A stretch of DNA of 56,945 bases from an uncultured Clostridia bacterium (GCA_945829235.1 CALZUA010000020.1:1-56945); one strand, 5' to 3'. Numbered from the stretch's first letter, positions 33,015 through 43,390 are shown. A program made the numbers and translations. Notes: generated from the letters alone by a model not told the origin.

Positions 33015-33043
33015 TTTACAAACGCGCGAAAATATGTTATACT
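33015..33043 (+). promoter_or_regulatory. Sigma-A promoter of the small HAD gene
   Basis: TTTACA (33015-33020), 17 bases, TATACT (33038-33043). A second TATAAT at 33047-33052 has no -35 partner at the right distance. Confidence 0.5.
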
Positions 33044-33080
33044 TATTATAATAGAGAGAAATTTGTTGAAAAAGAGGTAA

Positions 33081-33623
33081 ATGATGAAAAAATTTTACAT
33101 TTTTGATTTGGACGGCACGCTTGCTGCGTCTATGAAAATCTGGAGAAGGGAGTGCGCCGCCGAAAAATGCGAGGACGAAGCCGCTTGGGAGCGCGTTCGT
33201 CAGCGAATGAAAAAGCACTACGCCGAGGATATTGAGATTAAGGCGGGAGTGATGGATTTTCTGCGCGGTGCAAAGGAGCGCGGCATCAAGATGTGCATTG
33301 CGAGCGCAACGCGGCGGGATATTGCCGAGCCGTTTCTCTCGAAAACGGGGATTTTGGATTTTATGGAGTTCTACATAGACTGCGATGAAGCCGGCGCGTA
33401 CAAGGATTGCCCCGACATTTTCCTGCTTGCAGCGAAAAGGCTTGGCGCGGAAATCGGGGACTGCGTGGTGTTCGAGGACGTTCCGCCTGCGGTTGCCTCG
33501 GCAAAGGACGCGGGATTTTACGTTGTCGGAGTTTACGATGAAATAACGGTTAATGACGGCAATATCCGACCTTACGTTGATGATTATGCTGAGGATTGGC
33601 GGACGTTCAAGATTAAGGTATAA
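33081..33623 (+). CDS. HAD family hydrolase (small phosphatase)
   Basis: The 180-residue protein has HAD motif I FDLDGTLAAS, motif II CIASATRR, the lysine in AYKDCPD, and motif IV VFEDVPPAVASAKDAG with the acidic pair. The cap is small (helices at about 20-60). It resembles beta-phosphoglucomutase/phosphatase-like HADs. Location beside the glycogen genes invites a link to sugar phosphates, but it is on the opposite strand with its own promoter, and its substrate is unknown. Confidence 0.88.
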   Translation: MMKKFYIFDLDGTLAASMKIWRRECAAEKCEDEAAWERVRQRMKKHYAEDIEIKAGVMDFLRGAKERGIKMCIASATRRDIAEPFLSKTGILDFMEFYIDCDEAGAYKDCPDIFLLAAKRLGAEIGDCVVFEDVPPAVASAKDAGFYVVGVYDEITVNDGNIRPYVDDYAEDWRTFKIKV

Positions 33624-33624
33624 C

Positions 33625-33658
33625 AAAAAGCGCGGATTTTTATGTCCGCGCTCTTTTT
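33625..33658. terminator. Bidirectional terminator between HAD and glgD
   Basis: AGCGCGGA (33629-33636) pairs with TCCGCGCT (33645-33652), flanked by an A run on the left and a T run on the right, so it can serve both convergent genes. Confidence 0.8.
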
Positions 33659-33670
33659 ATCGAATTGTGA

Positions 33671-34795
33671 TTAAACCACGCCGCCCTTGCTTATGTAAAC
33701 AGGGAAATCGGGTGAACCGGTGATTGTGCGGTTCTTGGAGATGGTGACGTCCTTATCGGTGATTGCGTTGATGAGCGCAGATTTCTCCTCGATAACAGCG
33801 TCCTGCATAACGATACTGTTCTTTACAACAGCGCCCTTGCCAACCTTAACGCCGCGGAAGAGCACGCTGTTTTCAACGGTACCCTCGATGATGCAGCCGT
33901 CCGCAACAAGCGAGGTCTTGACATCACAGTCAATGCCGTATTTCGCGGGAGCAACATCGCGAACCTTCGTATAAATCGGGGTTTCGAGCGAGAAAACTTC
34001 CTTGCAAATCTGACGGTTCATCATATCCATCGTTGCCTTGTAGTAGGTCTTCATCGAGTCGATAATCTCGTAGTACTTCTCATACTTGTAGCCGAGAACC
34101 TTGAAATCGTGGAGCTTGTGCTGGAGGATATCGGTTTCAAAGCTGTAAAGGCTGCGGCACTCGCTCTCGCGGATAAGGTCCTGCAGGAACTGACGCTTCA
34201 TAACGTAAACGTTGAGGGCAACGTTCATTTCGCCGCTCATAGCCGGTCTTGCGAGAACGTCGTAAACAACATTGTTCTCGTCAACGCAGAGAACGGTTTG
34301 CGCCATAGCTCTCTCGGTTGAATAAACGCCGCGCCCGTAAACGCAGGTGATATCCGCGCCGCTCTTCTCGTGGAACTCAACAATCGGCTTCAAATCCATA
34401 TTTGCGATGATGTTGCTGTCGGACATAATCACATACTCAGCCGCGCTCTCGTCGATGAATTCATAAGCTCCCGCAAGAGCCTCAAGTCTGCCGCGGTAAA
34501 TTCCGCTTCCTTCTCTGCCGTAGGGCGGGAGAATGTGAAGACCGCCGGTCTTTCTCGCCAAATCCCACTCAGAACCCATTCCGAGGTGGTTCATCAGGGA
34601 GTAGTAATTCTGCTTTGTGATAATTCCGACCTGTGTAATTCCCGAATTAACCATACTCGAAAGCGGGAAATCGACAAGGCGATACTTGCTTCCAAACGGA
34701 ACGCTTGCCATTGCTCTCGCTTTTGTAAGCTCGGGAAGGGTTTGTTCGTGCATATTAGCGAAAATCAAGCCTAAAACATTAGCCATACTAGCCAT
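33671..34795 (-). CDS. glgD: Glycogen biosynthesis protein GlgD
   Basis: GlgD is the non-catalytic or modulating partner of GlgC in Firmicutes ADP-glucose pyrophosphorylase. The 374-residue protein has the nucleotidyltransferase fold, but the N-terminal GGxGxRL loop of GlgC is replaced (FANMHEQTLPELTKARAMASVPFGSKYRLVDF). This supports GlgD rather than GlgC. A left-handed beta helix with hexapeptide-like turns covers about 280-370. It is the last gene of glgB-glgC-glgD, 22 bases after glgC. Confidence 0.95.
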   Translation of the reverse strand: MASMANVLGLIFANMHEQTLPELTKARAMASVPFGSKYRLVDFPLSSMVNSGITQVGIITKQNYYSLMNHLGMGSEWDLARKTGGLHILPPYGREGSGIYRGRLEALAGAYEFIDESAAEYVIMSDSNIIANMDLKPIVEFHEKSGADITCVYGRGVYSTERAMAQTVLCVDENNVVYDVLARPAMSGEMNVALNVYVMKRQFLQDLIRESECRSLYSFETDILQHKLHDFKVLGYKYEKYYEIIDSMKTYYKATMDMMNRQICKEVFSLETPIYTKVRDVAPAKYGIDCDVKTSLVADGCIIEGTVENSVLFRGVKVGKGAVVKNSIVMQDAVIEEKSALINAITDKDVTISKNRTITGSPDFPVYISKGGVV

Positions 34796-34817
34796 ATCAA
34801 AAACATCCTTTCCTATA

Positions 34818-36023
34818 TCATATATCCTTAGAAATCATAGCCTTGGGAGGAGCGACAGCCTTGTCGGAAACGTTTACGTTGTGACCGATAACGGCAACAC
34901 CCCACTGGTCCTTGTCCTCGATAAGCTCGGGACGTTCACCGATGTGTGCGCCCTCGCCGATTACGCAGTTTTCACCAACGATAGCGTATTCGATAACAGC
35001 GCCCTTCTTGATAACGGAGTTCGGCATAACGATACTGTCGCGAACAATTGCGCCTTCCTCAACGGTAACGCCTGCGAAAAGTACCGAGAAGTCAATCATA
35101 CCGTTAATCTCGCAGCCCTCGGCAATCATTGAGTTTTCAATATGGCTCTGCGCGCCCGCATAGTGCGGCGGCATAACGGGGTTTCTGGAGTAAATCTTCC
35201 AGCTGTCATCGAGCAAATCAAGCGGAACGTTCGGGTCAAGAACGTCCATATTTGCTTCCCACAAGCTGTCGATTGTACCAACGTCCTTCCAGTAGCCGTC
35301 AAAGTGGTAAGCAACCATCTTCTCGTTGTTTTCAAGCATTGCGGGGATAATGTTCTTACCGAAGTCCTTGGTTGCGCCCTCGTCCTGCTCATTTTCGATA
35401 AGGTACTTGCGGAGCTTTGCCCAAGTGAACACATAGATACCCATCGAAGCGAGGTTTGACTTAGGCTCTTTCGGCTTCTCGGCGAACTCCGTGATAAGAC
35501 CGTTTTCGTCCGCGGTCATAATGCCGAAGCGCGGTGCTTCTTCCCACGGCACCTCGAGAACCGCGATTGTCGCGTCTGCCTCGTGCTGTTTGTGGTAATC
35601 AACCATCTTTGAGTAATCCATCTTGTAGATGTGGTCGCCGGAAAGAATTACAACATACTCGGGATTGTAGCGGTCAACAAAGCCGATATTCTGGTAAATT
35701 GCGTTTGCTGTACCGGAGTACCAAGCCTTTCCTGCCGCCGTTTCGTAAGGCGGGAGAACGTGTACGCCTCCGTGAGCGCGGTCGAGACCCCAAGGCTGAC
35801 CGTTGCCTATGTACTCGTTGAGGACGAGCGGCTGATACTGCGTGAGAACGCCAACGGTATCGATACCGGAGTTAACGCAGTTTGAGAGCGGGAAGTCGAT
35901 AATTCTGTACTTTCCGCCGTAAGGAACGGCAGGCTTTGCCATATCCTGAGTAAGCGCGTAAAGGCGGCTGCCCTGTCCGCCTGCGAGCAGCATAGCGACG
36001 CACTCTTTTTTAATGTGGTTCAT
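34818..36023 (-). CDS. glgC: Glucose-1-phosphate adenylyltransferase GlgC
   Basis: Makes ADP-glucose from glucose-1-phosphate and ATP, the committed step of glycogen synthesis. The 401 residues include [15 protein letters not shown] with the catalytic loop, [28 protein letters not shown], the [11 protein letters not shown] metal Asp, and a C-terminal beta helix. AGGAGG precedes ATG 36023. glgB ends 13 bases upstream. Glycogen synthase (glgA) and phosphorylase (glgP) are not in this window. Confidence 0.98.
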   Translation of the reverse strand: MNHIKKECVAMLLAGGQGSRLYALTQDMAKPAVPYGGKYRIIDFPLSNCVNSGIDTVGVLTQYQPLVLNEYIGNGQPWGLDRAHGGVHVLPPYETAAGKAWYSGTANAIYQNIGFVDRYNPEYVVILSGDHIYKMDYSKMVDYHKQHEADATIAVLEVPWEEAPRFGIMTADENGLITEFAEKPKEPKSNLASMGIYVFTWAKLRKYLIENEQDEGATKDFGKNIIPAMLENNEKMVAYHFDGYWKDVGTIDSLWEANMDVLDPNVPLDLLDDSWKIYSRNPVMPPHYAGAQSHIENSMIAEGCEINGMIDFSVLFAGVTVEEGAIVRDSIVMPNSVIKKGAVIEYAIVGENCVIGEGAHIGERPELIEDKDQWGVAVIGHNVNVSDKAVAPPKAMISKDI

Positions 36024-36036
36024 AACTTTCCTCCTA

Positions 36037-38064
36037 TTATTTATCGTTTTCCTTTTGGGATTTATTGTTTTTTACAACGGTTTTGTCCGCTGTTTTTTCA
36101 ACTTTTGCTTCGGCTTTTTCAGCCTTTTCCTCAGCCTCAGCGTCAACCTCGGGCTCGTCGTCCTCGGGAAGACGGATATTCTTGGGGACGAAATACATCA
36201 CGGACATCGGCGGGATATCGAGCGAAACCCTGTACAGTTCGCTGTGCAAAGGCTCGTTTTTCGCGGTAACGGTACCGTTTGTTATGCCGCTTCCGCCGAA
36301 TTTAACGTCATCGGAGTTGAAGATTTCCTCGTAATCCGCGTAATACGGAACACCGATTTCGTAGATTTCGTGACGAACGGGCTGGAAGTTGCACACAACG
36401 ATAACCTCGTCCTTTTTGCGGGAAATTCGTCTGAACGCGATAACGCTGTTTGAGTTGTCCTCCGCGGAAATCCAGTGGAAGCCCTCCCAACTTGTGTCGC
36501 ACTCCCAAAGCGCGGGAGTTTCCTTGTACAGCTTGTTGATAGCCTTGACGTAGTTGTGATACTGATGATGCGGGTCAAATTCGAGAACCTCCCAGTCAAG
36601 CTGCGACTGGAAATTCCACTCCTTGTACTGCGCGAATTCCTGTCCCATAAACATCAGCTTTTTGCCGGGGTGCGCCATCATATAGCCGAGGAACGTTCTC
36701 ATCGAGTGGAAACGGTACTCGCGCGGGCCTCCCATTTTGTCGAGCATCGAGCACTTTCCGTAAACTACCTCGTCGTGGCTTATCGGGAGCACGAAATTCT
36801 CGGAGAACGCGTAGTAGAACGAGAAAGTAACGAGATTGTGGTTGTAGGGACGTCCGAGCGGGTCCATGCTCATATAGCGGAGCATATCGTTCATCCAGCC
36901 CATATTCCACTTGAAGTTGAAGCCGAGGCCGCCGATATCCGCGGGCTTTGTTACCATCGGCCAAGCCGTGGATTCCTCGGCAATCATAAGTATATTCGGG
37001 TGTTCTCTGAAAACAGCCGCGTTGAGCTTTTGCAGGAACGCAACAGCTTCGAGATTTTCCTTTCCGCCCTTGCTGTTGGGACGCCATTCACCATCGCGGC
37101 GGTCGTAGTCAAGGTAGAGCATTGAAGCTACTGCGTCAACTCTCAGACCGTCAACGTGGTATTTTTCAATCCAGAAATTCGCGTTTGAAACGAGGAACGA
37201 CTGCACCTCGGGCTTGCCCCAGTCGAAGATGTGAGTGCCCCAGGACTTGTGCTCGCGCTTGAGCGGGTCGGTGTATTCGTAGCAGCTCTCGCCGTCCCAT
37301 TCGTACAGTCCTGCCGCGTCCTTCGGGAAATGCGCGGGAACCCAGTCCACGATAACACCGATACCTGCCTTATGGCACTCGTTGACGAACGCCATAAAGT
37401 CGTGCGGGGTGCCGAAACGAGAGGTGGGAGCGTAGTAGCCGATTTGCTGATAACCCCACGAGCCGTCGAACGGATACTCGCCGATGGGCATAAGTTCAAC
37501 GTGCGTGTAGCCCATTTCCTTGACGTAGGGAATGAGCTCTCTTGCAAGCTCGCGGTAGCCGAGGTAATTCTCGCCATCTTTTCTCCACGAACCGATGTTG
37601 ACCTCATAGATATTTATGGGGCTGTCGTAGACGTTGGTTTTGGAGAGCTTGTCGAAATAAGCCTTGTCGCTCCAACTGAAGCCGTCAATATCGAAGAATT
37701 TGGAAGCGGTGTTCGGGCGCAACTCCATGTGAGTGCCGTAGGGGTCAGCTTTGAGCTTGATAAGCCCGTCGGGAGCCTCGACGCTGAACTTGTAGTTGTC
37801 GAACTGCTTTATTCCCTCGATGAACAGCTCCCAGATACCGCCGTCATTGATTTTGTTCATATAGTGGCGGGTTCTGTCCCAGTGGTTGAAATCGCCGACA
37901 ACGCAGACGGATTTTGCGTGCGGTGCCCAGCACCGGAAAACAACACCTGTCTTTCCGTCCTTTTTCATCTTATGAGAGCCGAAAAACTCGTATGAATGAG
38001 AATTTTCCCCCTTGAAAAACAAATGCAGCGGAACCTGATATTCCTCGGGAACCGTTATTGCCAT
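36037..38064 (-). CDS. glgB: 1,4-alpha-glucan branching enzyme
   Basis: Introduces alpha-1,6 branches in glycogen. ATG 38064 (GGGAGG upstream) is preferred over an in-frame start 15 codons earlier; this gives 675 residues. An N-terminal CBM48 domain ([23 protein letters not shown]) precedes the GH13 barrel with [18 protein letters not shown], the nucleophile Asp in [10 protein letters not shown], the acid/base Glu in MIAEES and the third Asp in [11 protein letters not shown]. The C-terminal beta domain is followed by a charged tail of about 45 residues rich in Glu/Lys/Ala, probably disordered and unusual in length. First gene of glgBCD. Confidence 0.97.
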   Translation of the reverse strand: MAITVPEEYQVPLHLFFKGENSHSYEFFGSHKMKKDGKTGVVFRCWAPHAKSVCVVGDFNHWDRTRHYMNKINDGGIWELFIEGIKQFDNYKFSVEAPDGLIKLKADPYGTHMELRPNTASKFFDIDGFSWSDKAYFDKLSKTNVYDSPINIYEVNIGSWRKDGENYLGYRELARELIPYVKEMGYTHVELMPIGEYPFDGSWGYQQIGYYAPTSRFGTPHDFMAFVNECHKAGIGVIVDWVPAHFPKDAAGLYEWDGESCYEYTDPLKREHKSWGTHIFDWGKPEVQSFLVSNANFWIEKYHVDGLRVDAVASMLYLDYDRRDGEWRPNSKGGKENLEAVAFLQKLNAAVFREHPNILMIAEESTAWPMVTKPADIGGLGFNFKWNMGWMNDMLRYMSMDPLGRPYNHNLVTFSFYYAFSENFVLPISHDEVVYGKCSMLDKMGGPREYRFHSMRTFLGYMMAHPGKKLMFMGQEFAQYKEWNFQSQLDWEVLEFDPHHQYHNYVKAINKLYKETPALWECDTSWEGFHWISAEDNSNSVIAFRRISRKKDEVIVVCNFQPVRHEIYEIGVPYYADYEEIFNSDDVKFGGSGITNGTVTAKNEPLHSELYRVSLDIPPMSVMYFVPKNIRLPEDDEPEVDAEAEEKAEKAEAKVEKTADKTVVKNNKSQKENDK

Positions 38065-38178
38065 TGAAAAAACCTCCCTTAATCTTGCTACCGTGGCGTT
38101 TTGGCGCAAGTTATCTTTGAGGTGAAATTGTGAGCAATCTTGTTGATTTGCCCAAAAAACCCCTTTTAAACTATTTAC

Positions 38179-38207
38179 ATTCTAGCACATTTGAGAGTTT
38201 TTTTCAA
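38179..38207 (-). promoter_or_regulatory. Sigma-A promoter of the glgBCD operon
   Basis: Minus strand TTGAAA (38207-38202), 17 bases, TAGAAT (38184-38179), about 115 bases before the glgB start. Confidence 0.65.
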
Positions 38208-38434
38208 GTGCTTTGTGAATATTCTATGATTTTTTACATTTCATACTGTTGATTTTGTGCAATTTTACAACGATTTTGCAAATTCTTTATGAAAACGTTT
38301 ACATTGGCAAAATTTCTGCGTTTTTTTAGCATTTTTTTAACCTGAATATCCAAATTTTTTGGAAATTTGAGGGTATTTTCTCGACCGATTTGTTTTGTGA
38401 ACGGTAACCGGTTTGTGGGAATTTTTGGCAGTCT

Positions 38435-38871
38435 AGTGCGCGTGGGACTTTGGCTTCTGCGAAGCCACGGCGATTTTTCGGGCATCGAACCCGAAAAATC
38501 GCTTTCGTGATGCAAAGTCTGTTGGTTTAGCTGAATTTGCGAGAGGCGTTTGCATTTTCGCCGGCATCGAACCGCCGAAAATGCGCGGGTGCAGTCACGC
38601 CCCGTTATTAGAGAAAATCTCGGGCTTGTTTGGCGTGACTGCACCCGCCTGTTAAGATAAGTTTGCAAAATGGGATTTGCGATTTTTTTGACGGACGTCA
38701 AAAAAATTGGCAATGGTCGCGAAACTGATGTACAAGTTTCCTCGTTGATTTATACAAAGCGAAATTGTCCTTTTATTGATTTGACGCTTCGCTCCAGTGC
38801 CTCCGGCGGCAAGGAACCTTTTTCTGAAGAAAAAGGTTCCTTGACCTCCAAAAAGACTTTTTTCGCTTCGC
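38435..38871 (-). repeat. Multi-hairpin dispersed element, copy 2
   Basis: Minus-strand counterpart of 17601-18085, between spoIIE (upstream) and glgB. Reading down the minus strand it shows GCGAAGCG-A-rich text, hairpin 1 (38842-38811, a different stem from copy 1), a single GGAGCGAAGCG unit, the A/T hairpin (38707-38682, sequence changed but pairing kept), the 17-bp stem (GCGGGTGCAGTCACGCC and partner, about 38650-38588), and two 13-bp hairpins with TTCGATG loops, the last at 38500-38468. One stem has a single mismatch. A further GGCTTC-GCA-GAAGCC mini-hairpin follows at 38466-38452. Confidence 0.8.
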
Positions 38872-38904
38872 GGTGCTCGATTACAGCTTTGCGAGATGAG
38901 CACG

Positions 38905-41166
38905 CTACCTCGCCACAGCAACCGCCACCACGCTTATATCGTCCCTCGCACCGTTCTCCGCCGCCCTCGCCGCTTTGGCTATCCTCTCCGACAACGCCTT
39001 CGGCTCGGCTTCCCTCGACAGCTCCCTTGACAGCCACTGCTCGTCAATCACCGCCCCGTCCGTTGCCATTATAATCACATCGCCCGCGCTCACCTTAAAC
39101 CTCTGCGCCGGCACCGACATTCTCCCGCCGCTCCCCGCAGGCGGTGACGAAAGCGCCGCCCTTATCAGCTTGTTCGACGATTTGATGTACGTCGTCGCCG
39201 CGCCCGCTTTATATACTGCGCATTCTCCGCTCTCCAGATTGATTTTGCAGATATCCATTGTCGCGAAGCTCTCGTCCGCGCTCTTCACAAGCAGCGTTGT
39301 GTTCACCGTTTCCAGTGCCGATGGAAGCGGAATCCCCGCCTTAATCAGCTTCGACAGTACCGAGCACGCTATCGCCGAGTCAACTCTCGCGCGGCTTCCC
39401 GTGCCCATTCCGTCCGACAGCACCACATAAAGCGCGCCCTCCGCGTCCGTGAAGCTATCACAGCAATCCCCGCAAACCTTGTTCTGACCTTGCGGCAACT
39501 GGTAGCTGCCTATCTTCGCGGAAAGCGGCTGAACCTCGCTTGCCGTTATCCGATAACGTCCGCCGCTTCCCGAAATCTCGGGCATCTCAAGCTCCCGCCC
39601 GAGCGTTTTCCCGAGCACTGTTCCAAGATAATCTCGTTCAACTCTCGGCTCAGTCGCCCCGTAAGCCTCGATGTGAATTTTCCCGCGCCTGTCCTTTGTG
39701 ACAAACGCTTGCGGGAACTCAACCCCATTGTCCGAAAGCACCTTTTCTACGCGCTTCTCGGCGGTTCGGTTTTTGCCGAACGCCCTCGTTTCAAGTCCCG
39801 AACGACTGATTTCACGGAGAATTTCCTGCGTTGCCGCCAACCTGTCCGTGTAAATTCTGCGTAATTCGCGTATTCTTCGTTCGTCCGACATCGCCGAGAT
39901 ATATCGGGAATACTCGGCGGTTATCGCTTTTGCCACGCCCGCGGGATTTACACATTCCTCAGCACATTCGGGAGAGAGTGAAAACTCGGTTAGCTCAAAG
40001 CCCGTGCGCAGTTGCATCACCAGCCGCGAGAACTCCTTTCGGAACAGCTCGTATTTTCTCCCCCAGCACACCATACTTTTCGGGCACGAACGGCAAACCT
40101 TGTCGGCGGCGCGGTCGCTTATGCCCTCGATGTTGAAGCTGTATTTCTTGTCGAGCGCGTCCGCAGCCGCCGTTATACCCGCGCCGACTCCCTCGAGCGC
40201 GTCTGCCGCGAAATTCAGACGTTCCCTTATTATAAGAGAAACCTCGCTGTCCGAAAAATCGTTTTCGGCGGGTTTCATTTTATCCAACGACAAAACAACG
40301 TAAATTAACGCAACAGCCAGTGTTTCCGCAAAAATTCTCCAAGAACCCTCATCGTTGTGGGAAACCAACGTTCCCGCTGCCATAAGAAAAACAAATCCGA
40401 GTGCGCGGGTGATTTTTCCGTGCCTTGAGAACGCGCAGCTCGCCGCCGCGGCAAACGCCATACAAGCTCCCGCAGCGCCCATCTCGGGACTTGCCGCGCA
40501 AAGCCCGAACACCGCCGCAAGCCCTATTGCTGCACCCCACACAAGCCCTTTTCGTTCAATCACGCAGAGCAATGTTGCTCCCATCAGCACTCGTCCTATA
40601 TTGATATATGTATAGTCGAGCTGTCCGAGCGAGAAGAACACCAGCGCCGATATTATCCCGACAAGCGCTCGGTCACGCGAGTCGGAAAGCGTTATCCCGC
40701 GCTCCGCAACCGATGTTTCCAACAAGCTCACGCACAAGGCAAACGCTCCAGCGGTCAACGCTGAAATTACTAAAATCAGCAACTCGGACGTGCTTTTGGT
40801 TTCGGCAATCCGCGAGAAAAAGCAAGCAAGTGCCGCTGAGAAAAACGATATTGCCGCGCGAATTTTCGGCTTGTCGAAATCGGGAATTATCTTTGCCGCC
40901 ATCGCAATTATCAGTGCCGCAAGTCCTATAAACGCCGCAGGAAAGCCGTGGAGAAGCGCGCCCGCAGCCGCACCGAACAGCACGCTCACCGAGCGTTTTC
41001 GCGACAGTCCCGCGACAAGCGCAAACGCTGCCGGAGCTGCCGACAGCACCGACGAGCCAAGCTCCATCAAAAGTCCCGCCGCTGCCCAAACCAAGTCCTT
41101 TTTCACAAATTCTCGCCAGCGATGCGCCGACGTTTGCCGAGAAAATTCGGCTACCTTTTCGGTCAT
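38905..41166 (-). CDS. spoIIE: Stage II sporulation protein E, PP2C-type phosphatase
   Basis: SpoIIE dephosphorylates SpoIIAA to release sigma-F in the forespore and also acts at the polar septum. The 753-residue protein has about ten N-terminal membrane segments (residues 25-300), a central regulatory region with the four-cysteine cluster CRSCPKSMVC, and a C-terminal PPM phosphatase domain with the metal Asp in VLSDGMGTG and in GARDDISVVAV. Family length is about 800. AAGGGGG precedes ATG 41166. It is separated from glgB by about 840 bases holding the multi-hairpin element. Confidence 0.95.
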   Translation of the reverse strand: MTEKVAEFSRQTSAHRWREFVKKDLVWAAAGLLMELGSSVLSAAPAAFALVAGLSRKRSVSVLFGAAAGALLHGFPAAFIGLAALIIAMAAKIIPDFDKPKIRAAISFFSAALACFFSRIAETKSTSELLILVISALTAGAFALCVSLLETSVAERGITLSDSRDRALVGIISALVFFSLGQLDYTYINIGRVLMGATLLCVIERKGLVWGAAIGLAAVFGLCAASPEMGAAGACMAFAAAASCAFSRHGKITRALGFVFLMAAGTLVSHNDEGSWRIFAETLAVALIYVVLSLDKMKPAENDFSDSEVSLIIRERLNFAADALEGVGAGITAAADALDKKYSFNIEGISDRAADKVCRSCPKSMVCWGRKYELFRKEFSRLVMQLRTGFELTEFSLSPECAEECVNPAGVAKAITAEYSRYISAMSDERRIRELRRIYTDRLAATQEILREISRSGLETRAFGKNRTAEKRVEKVLSDNGVEFPQAFVTKDRRGKIHIEAYGATEPRVERDYLGTVLGKTLGRELEMPEISGSGGRYRITASEVQPLSAKIGSYQLPQGQNKVCGDCCDSFTDAEGALYVVLSDGMGTGSRARVDSAIACSVLSKLIKAGIPLPSALETVNTTLLVKSADESFATMDICKINLESGECAVYKAGAATTYIKSSNKLIRAALSSPPAGSGGRMSVPAQRFKVSAGDVIIMATDGAVIDEQWLSRELSREAEPKALSERIAKAARAAENGARDDISVVAVAVAR

Positions 41167-41184
41167 TTTGATTACCCCCTTGTT

Positions 41185-41421
41185 TTAGGCAACACGCGCG
41201 ATTGTCGTCATATAGTTGCGTTGACGGATTGTAAAACGTTCGCATTTGAGCGGCTTATCGGGCGCCGCTTGGTTGAACGTTGCCGAAATTCCGAACGGTC
41301 GTCGGATTGTACAAATTCTTATCAAGATGCCAATATTTCGGTCGATGAGAATTCCATACGCGCATAACGCAAGCAAGACAAATTGTGCGGTATTGCCTAT
41401 TTCCCCCCAATTTTTCCGCAA
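41185..41421 (-). CDS. Possible small membrane protein upstream of spoIIE
   Basis: A 78-codon frame from TTG 41421 to TAA 41185, ending 18 bases before spoIIE. GGGAGG lies 11 bases before the TTG. Residues about 8-35 are hydrophobic (AQFVLLALCAYGIL), the rest basic. I do not recognise it and the spacing is not ideal, so it may be chance. Confidence 0.28.
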   Translation of the reverse strand: MRKNWGEIGNTAQFVLLALCAYGILIDRNIGILIRICTIRRPFGISATFNQAAPDKPLKCERFTIRQRNYMTTIARVA

Positions 41422-41554
41422 AACTTCGAGTTCCTCCCGAGTTTCGCTTTCCTTTTTCTATTAAATAGTATCACATAAAGGGCAAAAAAACCGTCGTAAG
41501 CGGCTGGATAATTTTGGAAATTTATGATTTTTTCAGAAGATTTTACACTTTTGT

Positions 41555-41583
41555 TTGACAAAACGGCATATTTGTGTTACAAT
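41555..41583 (+). promoter_or_regulatory. Sigma-A promoter of the TPR-like gene
   Basis: TTGACA (41555-41560), 17 bases, TACAAT (41578-41583). Confidence 0.75.
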
Positions 41584-41629
41584 ATAAAAGAATAAACTTG
41601 GATTTTTTCCGAAAGTGAGGAATATTTTT

Positions 41630-41911
41630 ATGAACGTAAATTTTGAAATGGCTCTTCAGTATATCAATCTCGGCTCCTACGAGAAGGCTGAAAAGGAGCT
41701 TAAAACCGCGATTGAAGCCGAAACCGAAAAGCAAAACCTCTCGGTTGCGACTGAGTATCGTTGTGTTCTCGGCGAGCTTTTGGCAAATCTTGGCAGAAAA
41801 AAGGACTCTGATGAGCAGTTTAAGCAGGTTGTCGAGTTTTGCGACAAAACAGGAAAGCTTGCAAAACAGCGTGAAATTGCCGAGGGTTTCCTGAAAAAGG
41901 GCAAGAAATAA
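41630..41911 (+). CDS. Small tetratricopeptide-like protein
   Basis: ATG 41630 with GTGAGG upstream gives 93 residues; an in-frame GTG five codons earlier lacks a ribosome site. The pattern FEMALQYINLGSYEKAEKELKTAIE plus a second helix pair (RCVLGELLANLGRKKDSDEQFKQVVEF) is that of about two TPR units. It is probably a cytosolic adaptor. It has its own strong promoter. Partner unknown. Confidence 0.8.
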   Translation: MNVNFEMALQYINLGSYEKAEKELKTAIEAETEKQNLSVATEYRCVLGELLANLGRKKDSDEQFKQVVEFCDKTGKLAKQREIAEGFLKKGKK

Positions 41912-42014
41912 TTCAGCGATTTTTTGACTAACTCGGCGATTTTTGACAAGGTTTTTCTGCATTGTGTTTAACTTGCAGAATTGACTGCTACACTTTGAGA
42001 AAGGATTCGACATT

Positions 42015-42506
42015 ATGGAACATCGCGTTGACAAGATAAACTATTACCTCGATATCGCGCAGACTGTTGCCGAACGCGGGACTTGTTTGAGGAGAAACTT
42101 TGGCGCTATCATCGTCAAAAACGACAGCATCATCACAACCGGCTACAACGGCGCTCCGAGAGGCAGAAAAAACTGCTCCGACCTTGCAAGCTGTACGCGC
42201 GAACGGCTCAATATCCCGCACGGACAACGCTACGAGCTTTGCCGCTCGGTTCACGCCGAGGCAAACTGCATTATCTCCGCGCCCCGAACCGATATGCTCG
42301 GTGCAACGCTCTATCTCGCGTGCCTTGACGCGCAGACGGGTGAGCTTTTCGGCGATGTCGAGCCTTGCTCAATGTGCAAAAGGCTGATTATCAACGCGGG
42401 AATTGAAAAGGTTATCGTCCGCACCTCGCCAAATTCTCACAAGGAATTTTCCGTGAGCAGTTGGGTGTACAACGACGAAAGTCTTGACGGAACGGACGGT
42501 TATTGA
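42015..42506 (+). CDS. dCMP deaminase family protein (ComEB-like)
   Basis: Zinc-dependent deaminase converting dCMP to dUMP. The 163 residues have the zinc site HAEAN (His and catalytic Glu) and PCSMC (two Cys), preceded by GYNGAPRGRKNC and CRSVHAE typical of deoxycytidylate deaminases. ATG 42015 has only a weak AAAGG site. It ends 4 bases before the likely ksgA start, so the two are coupled. Confidence 0.92.
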   Translation: MEHRVDKINYYLDIAQTVAERGTCLRRNFGAIIVKNDSIITTGYNGAPRGRKNCSDLASCTRERLNIPHGQRYELCRSVHAEANCIISAPRTDMLGATLYLACLDAQTGELFGDVEPCSMCKRLIINAGIEKVIVRTSPNSHKEFSVSSWVYNDESLDGTDGY

Positions 42507-42510
42507 GCTG

Positions 42511-43359
42511 ATGGAACTTACAGATATCGGCGTTATCAGGGGTTTGTTCTCACGGCACGGCTTTTCGTTCTCGAAAACACTCGGGCAGAATTTCCTCATA
42601 AATCCAACCGTTTGCCCGAAAATTGCCGAGCTGGGCGGCTGCGGGGAAGGCGTCTGCGCGATTGAAATCGGCACGGGCGTCGGCGTGCTCACAAAAGAGC
42701 TTGCAAAGCGTTGCGACAAGGTTGTCGCGGTGGAGCTGGACGAGCGGCTGAAGCCTGTTCTCGAGGAAACGCTTGCCGAGTTTGATAATGTTGAAGTGAT
42801 TTTCGCGGACGTTATGCAAACCGATTTGCATAAGATTATCGAGGAAAAATTCGGCGGCGCGGAAACTGTTGTCTGCGCGAATTTGCCGTACTATATCACC
42901 TCTCCCGTGATTATGAAAATCCTCGAGGAGCGGCTTCCGATAAAGGCGCTCACGGTTATGGTGCAGAAGGAAGCCGCCGACCGTATTTGCGCGAAACCCG
43001 CCACAAGAGAGTGCGGGGCGATTTCTTATGCGGTGAGCTGGTACAGCAACCCGAAAATCCTGTTCCGCGTCAACCGAGGTAGCTTTATGCCCTCGCCGAA
43101 TGTTGACAGCGCGGTTATTCGCCTTGACGTAAAGCCCGAGCGCGCTCTGCCTGATGACGAGGAAAAGCGTATGTTCAAAATCATCAAGTCGGGCTTTTCT
43201 CAGCGCAGAAAACAGCTTGCAAATCCGCTTTCGGGTGCTTTCGGTCTTGACAAGAAAACGCTCTGCGATATCTTCGAGCAGCTCAAAATCAAGCCGACCG
43301 CTCGTGCCGAGGAGCTTACTCTCGATGATTACAAGGAGCTTGCAAAGTTGCTCAAATAA
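42511..43359 (+). CDS. ksgA: 16S rRNA dimethyladenosine transferase
   Basis: Dimethylates two adjacent adenines near the 3' end of 16S rRNA using SAM. I choose ATG 42511 (282 residues), 4 bases after the upstream stop; TTG 42484 is an alternative inside that gene. Motifs: SKTLGQNFLIN, the SAM loop EIGTGVGVLTKEL, and the catalytic NLPYYITSP. The C-terminal helical domain is complete. Followed by a terminator. Confidence 0.96.
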   Translation: MELTDIGVIRGLFSRHGFSFSKTLGQNFLINPTVCPKIAELGGCGEGVCAIEIGTGVGVLTKELAKRCDKVVAVELDERLKPVLEETLAEFDNVEVIFADVMQTDLHKIIEEKFGGAETVVCANLPYYITSPVIMKILEERLPIKALTVMVQKEAADRICAKPATRECGAISYAVSWYSNPKILFRVNRGSFMPSPNVDSAVIRLDVKPERALPDDEEKRMFKIIKSGFSQRRKQLANPLSGAFGLDKKTLCDIFEQLKIKPTARAEELTLDDYKELAKLLK

Positions 43360-43390
43360 AAAGGCGCAACGTGACGCTGCACCATTTTTC

